The notes below the pieces were generated by a model, which saw nothing but the letters and a program-made list of their open reading frames with translations, made no database searches and was not told the DNA's origin. Below are positions 32,174-37,209 of a DNA stretch of 37,209 bases, piece after piece; the first letter of the stretch is position 1; the number at the start of each line of letters is the position of its first letter. The stretch is from Clostridiales bacterium DTU074 (lineage in GTDB: Bacteria > Bacillota > Clostridia > Caldicoprobacterales > Caldicoprobacteraceae): positions 1-37,209 of the forward strand of contig LFSE01000113.1 in the NCBI GenBank assembly GCA_001513075.1, read 5' to 3'. A program made the position numbers and the translations under genes.

Positions 32174-35100
32174 TTACAGGAAATATTCAATTCCGGCCTC
32201 AAACAACTTCTGATCCTTATCTCCAGGTATGTTTTTTGCAACATTGGTACCTATTCTCTCCGAATGCCCCATCTTGCCCAATACCCTGCCGTCAGGGCTG
32301 GTAATTCCTTCGATGGCCATAAATGAGCCGTTCGGATTAAATTCAATATCATATGTCGGCTGCCCGTTTAAATCCACATATTGGGTGGCAATCTGTCCGT
32401 TTCTGGCCATCTCCTCAATCAGCTTATCAGAAGCAATAAATCTGCCTTCTCCGTGGGACACGGCAATGGTGTGAATATCACCCGGTTTTACTTTTGAAAA
32501 CCATGGTGAAAGGTTGGACACCACCTTTGTACGGACCATTTTGGAAACATGGCGTCCTATGGTGTTAAATGTGAGGGTCGGACTATCCCCGGTCATATCC
32601 CTGATTTCGCCGTAGGGCACCAGACCAAGTTTGATAAGGGCCTGAAAGCCGTTACATATTCCCAGCATAAGTCCGTCCCTAACTTTCAAAAACTCCATTA
32701 CCGCCTCCTTTATAAAGGAATTTCTAAATGTGGTGGCTATGAATTTGCCTGAGCCATTGGGCTCATCTCCTCCGCTGAAGCCGCCGGGAAGAACTATAAT
32801 CTGGGCACTTTTTATCTTTTTGATCATCATTTCTATGGATTCATCAATATCCCTTTGAGTAAGATTCTTGACAATGAAAACATCAACGATTCCTCCGGCT
32901 CTTTCAAATGCCTTCTCTGTTTCATATTCGCAGTTGGTACCCGGAAATACGGGTATAAACACTCTGGGCTTGGCCATTCTCACAACCCTTGATTTGCGCT
33001 TACCCCCTCCTGTATAAAGCCCCAACGCCGGACTGCCTTTTGTATGCATATCACCGGAAGGCTTGGTAGGGAACACCTCTTCAAGCGGCTTTATCCAGCT
33101 GTGTAAAGCCTCCTGCAACTTTATGCTAACGCCGCTTACAACTATTTCAGGCTTGGAGTGGGTACGTCCCAGCAGACGGTACTCAAGACCACTGAACAGC
33201 ACTGCTGGATCTTCATTCTCAGGAATCTCAAGTATAATGGAACCGTATTCGGGCATGAACAGCATGGCCGGATCCTTTATATCTTCAAACACAAAGCCGA
33301 TCATGTTACCAAAGCACATTTTACTTACTGCTTCGGCAATACCCCCAAACTTTACAGTTGAAGAGGCCAGTACCTTTCCGGCTTTTATCAAGGAATTGAT
33401 CCTGGTATAGTTTTCATCCAACTGCTCAAAATCGGGCAGGCCATTCTCGTCCCTGTTCAGGGGAAGCAACACGGCATGGCTTCCCGGCTGTTTAAACTCG
33501 GTGGAAACAACATGGTTCACATTCAAAACATTCACCGCAAAGGCGACCAGTGTTGGCGGTACATCCAGATCCTTAAAAGTTCCCGACATGCTGTCCTTGC
33601 CGCCAACAGAGGGGATCCCAAGCTTTGTCTGGGCATAATATGCACCCAGCAGGGCTGCCAGGGGTTTCCCCCACCTGGCCGGATCCTCGCCCAGCTTCTC
33701 AAAATACTCCTGCAGCGTAAGCCTTATGTTTCTGTGATCTCCGCCGATGGCGCATACCTTCGAAACCGCCTCAACAATCGCATATACAGCCCCATGGAAC
33801 GGGCTCCATTTGGATAACACCGGATTATATCCGAAGGCCATGACGGTACCGGTAGAGGTGTCGCCTTTCATTACCGGTATCTTGGCCACCATAGCCTCGG
33901 CTGGACTCAGCTGATATTTCCCACCAAAAGGCATAAGTACAGTCCCGGCACCCACTGTACTGTCGAACCTTTCCACCAACCCCTTCTGGCTGCAGACATT
34001 TAAGCGTTCAAGATTATTTAGCCATGCCTTCTTTATATCCTCACCGCACATTGATACTTCCTGAGGCAGCTTCTCAAAGAAATATTCCGCCTCATCCGGG
34101 ACTGTTACAACGGCACTGCTTTTTCTCTTGACTCCGCTGGTGTTTATAAACTCCCTGCTTATATCAACTATATACTTTCCCCGCCATCTTATTCTGACCC
34201 TGGGCTCCCGGGTAACATGCGCAACCGGAGTGGCCTCCAGGTTCTCTTCAGCAGCCGCAGCAATAAATTTCTCCACATTGTCAGGCGAGACCAAAACTGC
34301 CATTCTTTCCTGGGATTCGGATATTGCCAACTCGGTTCCGTCGAGCCCCTCGTATTTTTTTGGCACAGCGTCCAGATCTATTTCAAGGCCGTCAGCCAGC
34401 TCTCCAATGGCCACAACCACGCCGCCTGCACCAAAATCATTGCATTTTTTAATAAGCCGGCTTACCTCAGGTTTTCTGAACAGCCTCTGGATCTTCCTCT
34501 CTGTCGGAGGATTACCCTTTTGCACCTCAGCTCCAGATTTAACCAGCGACTCCTCGTCATGCTCCTTTGAAGAACCGGTGGCTCCACCGCAGCCGTCACG
34601 GCCGGTCCTTCCTCCCAACAGAATGACCACATCGCCCGGTTCCGGCTTACCCCTTACCACGTTACGCGCTGGAGCCGCACCAATAACTGCCCCCAACTCC
34701 ATTCGCTTCGCCACGTATCCTTCATCATATATCTCGACAACCTGTCCAGTAGCAAGGCCCACCTGATTACCATAGGAACTGTACCCCTGGGCGGCAGTCG
34801 TAGTTATCTTGCGCTGAGGAAGCTTGCCGGGCAGGGTTTTGTCAACCGGCGTCCTAGGATCACCGCTGCCGGTAATCCTCATTGCCTGGTACACATATGC
34901 CCTGCCGGATAAGGGATCCCTTATCGCTCCTCCCAGACAGGTGGCTGCACCGCCGAACGGCTCTATCTCGGTAGGATGATTGTGGGTTTCGTTTTTGAAC
35001 ATAACAAGCCATTCCTCATTTTTGCCATCCACGTCCACATTCACAACGATGCTGCTGGCATTAACCTCATCCGACTCCTCCAAATCGTCCAGCATTCCCT

Positions 35101-35968
35101 TTCTCTTAAGTTCCTTCATGGCAATGGTGGCAATATCCATCAGACAAACATCCCTATTCCGTTCATCATCCCCATATACAAATTTTCTGGATTTGATATA
35201 GCCGTCAAATGCTCTTTTAATTGGTCGACTATACTTTCCATCCCCAATTTCGACTTTCTCTATACTTGTCAGAAATGTGGTATGCCGGCAGTGATCCGAC
35301 CAATAGGTATCCAGCATACGGAGTTCGGTTATGGTAGGATCCCGCTTCTCAGTATTTTTGAAGTAAGCCTGACAGAATTCCATATCATCAATGGACATTG
35401 CAAAGCCTCTTGCATCAATTAATCCAATCAGTTCATCTCTTGTCAAGAGAGTAAAACCTTCTACGACCTCCACATCCTTCGGAGGTTCGGTTTCCATCTC
35501 CAGGGATTCGGGTTTATCAAACGAGGCTTCCCTTATTTCGATGGGATTTATTAAATAGCCCTTGATTCTCTGAATATCCTCCTGTGAAACATCCCCGCTT
35601 AAAACGATAACGTTGGCCGTACGGCATAAAGGTTTCTCGCCTCTGGTTAACAGCTGTATACATTGGGCAGCCGAATCAGCCCGCTGATCGTATTGTCCCG
35701 GCAGATATTCAATGGCAAAGGCGGTTTCATTATCCTTTAAGGCAAACTCCTCATCATATACGATATCCACCGGCGGCTCAGAAAAAATTGTGTCCCTGCA
35801 CGCCCTGTACTCATCATCCGTAATTCCCTCAACATCATATCTGTTTAATATCCTCACGTATTCAAGACCCTTTATACCAAGATTGTACTTCAAATCCCTG
35901 TAAAGGGCCTGAGCTTCGATATCAAAGCCGCTCTTTTTTTCAACATATATTCGCTTTACATTGTTCAT
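32174..35968 (-). CDS. purL: Phosphoribosylformylglycinamidine synthase, single-chain
   Basis: The 1264-aa protein is the large single-chain FGAM synthase: a PurS-like N-terminus (~1-150), two tandem PurM/PurL-type ATPase halves (with TYWSDHCRHTTF, HNHPTEIEPFGGAATCLGG and GGKDSMSG), and a C-terminal class I glutaminase from about residue 1000. The glutaminase triad is Cys1105 (MLGICNGFQ) with His1235 and Glu1237 (GHSER). It makes FGAM from FGAR, glutamine and ATP. The ATG at 35968 follows AGGGTG and AAAGGGG; a GTG two codons earlier is possible, and the longest start (36022) has no ribosome site. Many Gram-positives split this enzyme into PurS, PurQ and PurL; the fused form occurs in clostridia. 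It is alone, away from other pur genes. Confidence 0.96.
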   Translation of the reverse strand: MNNVKRIYVEKKSGFDIEAQALYRDLKYNLGIKGLEYVRILNRYDVEGITDDEYRACRDTIFSEPPVDIVYDEEFALKDNETAFAIEYLPGQYDQRADSAAQCIQLLTRGEKPLCRTANVIVLSGDVSQEDIQRIKGYLINPIEIREASFDKPESLEMETEPPKDVEVVEGFTLLTRDELIGLIDARGFAMSIDDMEFCQAYFKNTEKRDPTITELRMLDTYWSDHCRHTTFLTSIEKVEIGDGKYSRPIKRAFDGYIKSRKFVYGDDERNRDVCLMDIATIAMKELKRKGMLDDLEESDEVNASSIVVNVDVDGKNEEWLVMFKNETHNHPTEIEPFGGAATCLGGAIRDPLSGRAYVYQAMRITGSGDPRTPVDKTLPGKLPQRKITTTAAQGYSSYGNQVGLATGQVVEIYDEGYVAKRMELGAVIGAAPARNVVRGKPEPGDVVILLGGRTGRDGCGGATGSSKEHDEESLVKSGAEVQKGNPPTERKIQRLFRKPEVSRLIKKCNDFGAGGVVVAIGELADGLEIDLDAVPKKYEGLDGTELAISESQERMAVLVSPDNVEKFIAAAAEENLEATPVAHVTREPRVRIRWRGKYIVDISREFINTSGVKRKSSAVVTVPDEAEYFFEKLPQEVSMCGEDIKKAWLNNLERLNVCSQKGLVERFDSTVGAGTVLMPFGGKYQLSPAEAMVAKIPVMKGDTSTGTVMAFGYNPVLSKWSPFHGAVYAIVEAVSKVCAIGGDHRNIRLTLQEYFEKLGEDPARWGKPLAALLGAYYAQTKLGIPSVGGKDSMSGTFKDLDVPPTLVAFAVNVLNVNHVVSTEFKQPGSHAVLLPLNRDENGLPDFEQLDENYTRINSLIKAGKVLASSTVKFGGIAEAVSKMCFGNMIGFVFEDIKDPAMLFMPEYGSIILEIPENEDPAVLFSGLEYRLLGRTHSKPEIVVSGVSIKLQEALHSWIKPLEEVFPTKPSGDMHTKGSPALGLYTGGGKRKSRVVRMAKPRVFIPVFPGTNCEYETEKAFERAGGIVDVFIVKNLTQRDIDESIEMMIKKIKSAQIIVLPGGFSGGDEPNGSGKFIATTFRNSFIKEAVMEFLKVRDGLMLGICNGFQALIKLGLVPYGEIRDMTGDSPTLTFNTIGRHVSKMVRTKVVSNLSPWFSKVKPGDIHTIAVSHGEGRFIASDKLIEEMARNGQIATQYVDLNGQPTYDIEFNPNGSFMAIEGITSPDGRVLGKMGHSERIGTNVAKNIPGDKDQKLFEAGIEYFL

Positions 35969-36372
35969 GTTCACCCTGCCCCTTTGACCAATATTTCGAA
36001 TATTACTATTAAAGAATAGCATAAAAGTTCGCTTAATTAAATACTTTTTTGATATTTTTTATAAAAAAATTCGGTAATAGGCAGCAATGCCCGTTGTTCT
36101 GCACCAATATCGCCCAAAGCCATATCCAGCTGTACTAATAATCAGTCATTTTTCATAAGTATTATATTTCCTTATATATATAATAATAGATTATTAACTA
36201 ATGAAAACAGAAAAATTTTAATATTATTACATTTTTTTACTTTATGAGCATAAAATATCATGCTATAATGTATTGACCAAAGTATGCCATAGCAAATTCT
36301 GTACTATCAATGGAATTTTTAGGTAAAGTATTAATTAATAGGATCATATTTTTATTCCCGGAGGTAGGTTAA
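35969..36372. other. Divergent intergenic region purL / gatC
   Basis: A 404-bp AT-rich region. On the plus strand it carries the gatC extended -10 (36261-36269). On the minus strand a TATAAT occurs about 200 bp before purL, without a clear -35. An A/T-run stretch (about 36040-36075) follows a short imperfect stem in the purL leader. I looked for a G-box purine riboswitch and did not find its conserved loops. Confidence 0.5.
36261..36269 (+). promoter_or_regulatory. Extended -10 promoter of gatCA
   Basis: TGCTATAAT, an extended -10 with a perfect TATAAT, about 100 bp upstream of the gatC ATG. The -35 region (TTTATG at 17 bp) is weak, which fits an extended -10 promoter. Confidence 0.55.
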
Positions 36373-36672
36373 ATGGCAATAACAAAGGAGATCATCGATT
36401 ATATAGCCAAGTTGGCAAGGCTTAAGCTCAACGAAGGCGAACAGGATAGCATGGCCCGTGAAATAGGCCGGATAATCGCTTATTTCGATAAATTAAAGGA
36501 AGTCGACACATCAGATATAGATGCCATGGAGTTTTTGTCTACGGATGAGAATGCGGTGGAAAACAGTTTGAGGGATGATATTGTCGGCAAATCCTATGAC
36601 AGGAATAAACTTCTGCATCCTGAAGAAAAGGAAGGTTCGGAATATTTCACTGTGCCAAGAGTGGTGGAATAG
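36373..36672 (+). CDS. gatC: Asp/Glu-tRNA(Asn/Gln) amidotransferase subunit C
   Basis: This 99-aa protein matches GatC length and motifs: the opening ITKEIIDYIAKLARLKLNE, then IIAYFDKLKEVDTSDIDA and the C-terminal SEYFTVPRVVE. GatC is an extended belt that holds GatA and GatB together in the enzyme that amidates misacylated Glu-tRNA(Gln) or Asp-tRNA(Asn). GGAGG lies eight bases before the ATG. gatA follows after 30 bp, as in the usual gatCAB operon. Confidence 0.96.
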   Translation: MAITKEIIDYIAKLARLKLNEGEQDSMAREIGRIIAYFDKLKEVDTSDIDAMEFLSTDENAVENSLRDDIVGKSYDRNKLLHPEEKEGSEYFTVPRVVE

Positions 36673-36702
36673 ATATTTTTATGTAAAAACGGAGGGAATC
36701 CT

Positions 36703-37209
36703 GTGCAGCTTCATGAATATACCATAAGTGAATTAAGCAGTCTTATATCCAAAAAGGAAATCAGCATACCCGAACTGACCGAACACATGCTGAACAGAAT
36801 AGAAAAACTTGAACCCAGGCTGGGGTGTTACATAAGCATTACCGAACATCAGGCCATGAAACAGGCAGCCAAGGCCCAGAGCATGCTGGATGAAGGTAAG
36901 CCAGTCTCCCCGTTAACGGGAATTCCCATGGCTATTAAAGACAACATATGCACACAAGGCATACCCACCACCTGCGGCTCCAGAATGCTGAGCAATTTTG
37001 TTCCGCCATACAATGCCTATGTGGTGAAAAAGCTGTATGATAGCGGAGCTGTGCTTCTGGGCAAGCTCAATATGGACGAGTTTGCCATGGGGAGTTCCAC
37101 AGAAAGCTCTTACTTTAAGAAGACGAGAAATCCCTGGGATACAGAAAGGGTGCCTGGAGGATCAAGCGGTGGATCGGCGGCGGCGGTTGTTGCAGGTGAA
37201 GCCATATAC
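36703..37209 (+). CDS. gatA: Glutamyl-tRNA(Gln) amidotransferase subunit A (partial, 3' end outside window)
   Basis: Only the first 169 residues are present; the frame is open to the window end. The start is GTG with GGAGGG six bases upstream, encoding VQLHEYTISELSSLISKKE. It belongs to the amidase-signature family: catalytic Lys79 (GIPMAIKDN) and Ser154 in the Gly/Ser-rich loop PGGSSGGSAAAVVAG are at the same numbers as in S. aureus GatA. The nucleophile Ser178 lies beyond the window. GatA releases ammonia from glutamine for transamidation. It is cotranscribed with gatC; gatB presumably follows. Confidence 0.95.
   Translation, partial: MQLHEYTISELSSLISKKEISIPELTEHMLNRIEKLEPRLGCYISITEHQAMKQAAKAQSMLDEGKPVSPLTGIPMAIKDNICTQGIPTTCGSRMLSNFVPPYNAYVVKKLYDSGAVLLGKLNMDEFAMGSSTESSYFKKTRNPWDTERVPGGSSGGSAAAVVAGEAIY

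Noticed and set aside
34128-34766. 212-codon open frame on the plus strand inside purL
   Set aside because: It is antisense to a strongly conserved PurL region, has no good ribosome site and low-complexity Ser/Pro/Ala composition; a shadow frame.
35969-36130. Purine (G-box) riboswitch in the purL leader
   Set aside because: I could not find the conserved three-way-junction sequences; only a short imperfect stem and T-runs are present.

Overview
The window looks like a chromosomal segment of an anaerobic, low-to-moderate GC Firmicute of class Clostridia. The evidence is the gene content (Rex, GatC/GatA, a single-chain PurL with fused glutaminase, a two-barrel PRC protein, a VanW/G5 protein, LplABC-type sugar transport, a glycyl radical enzyme), strong Shine-Dalgarno sequences, frequent TTG/GTG starts and sigma-A type promoters. 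The genus cannot be fixed from sequence alone. No rRNA, tRNA, CRISPR array, insertion sequence or prophage was recognised. Several start codons given here lie downstream of the longest possible start, because only the downstream codon has a well-spaced Shine-Dalgarno.

Left part (1-9.8 kb, all minus strand). A compact operon runs manA, RsmF-like rRNA methyltransferase, Lrp/AsnC regulator, class I aminotransferase, rhomboid protease, DUF362 ferredoxin-like protein. It starts from a TTGAAA-17-TATATT promoter at 6436-6464. Upstream lie a VanW/G5 cell-wall protein with its own terminator, and a rex + PRC-barrel pair driven by a near-consensus promoter with a likely Rex operator just downstream (autoregulation).

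Middle part (9.9-15.4 kb). This holds a monocistronic aconitase, a plus-strand methyl-accepting chemotaxis protein with no extracellular sensor domain, and two tandem MacB/LolD-type ABC ATPases without a permease. The second ATPase carries a C-terminal SpoVT/AbrB-like domain.

Core of interest (15.4-29.05 kb, all minus strand). A GntR/LacI-chimera (AraR-like) regulator is followed by an eight-gene carbohydrate locus: two Lpl-type permeases, a lipoprotein binding protein, a cytoplasmic GH42-like protein, a Gfo/Idh/MocA dehydrogenase, a glycyl radical activating enzyme, a glycyl radical enzyme (GRE), a second divergent Gfo/Idh/MocA protein, then a strong terminator. The GRE keeps the radical glycine loop and the active-site cysteine, but has Cys-His-Trp where characterised GRE eliminases and decarboxylases have Cys-x-Glu. 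The context points to oxygen-sensitive radical chemistry on an imported sugar or sugar acid. This is the best candidate for an undescribed pathway. The regulator promoter overlaps one of two 18-bp palindromes (GATATA-N6-TATATC), and a half-site overlaps the transporter promoter -10.

Right part (29.6-37.2 kb). guaA, hisF and purL are on the minus strand, each apparently its own unit. gatC and the start of gatA (cut by the window end) are on the plus strand. The 29.05-29.55 kb gap has no recognisable gene but contains a perfect 24-bp palindrome and a long-spaced inverted repeat.
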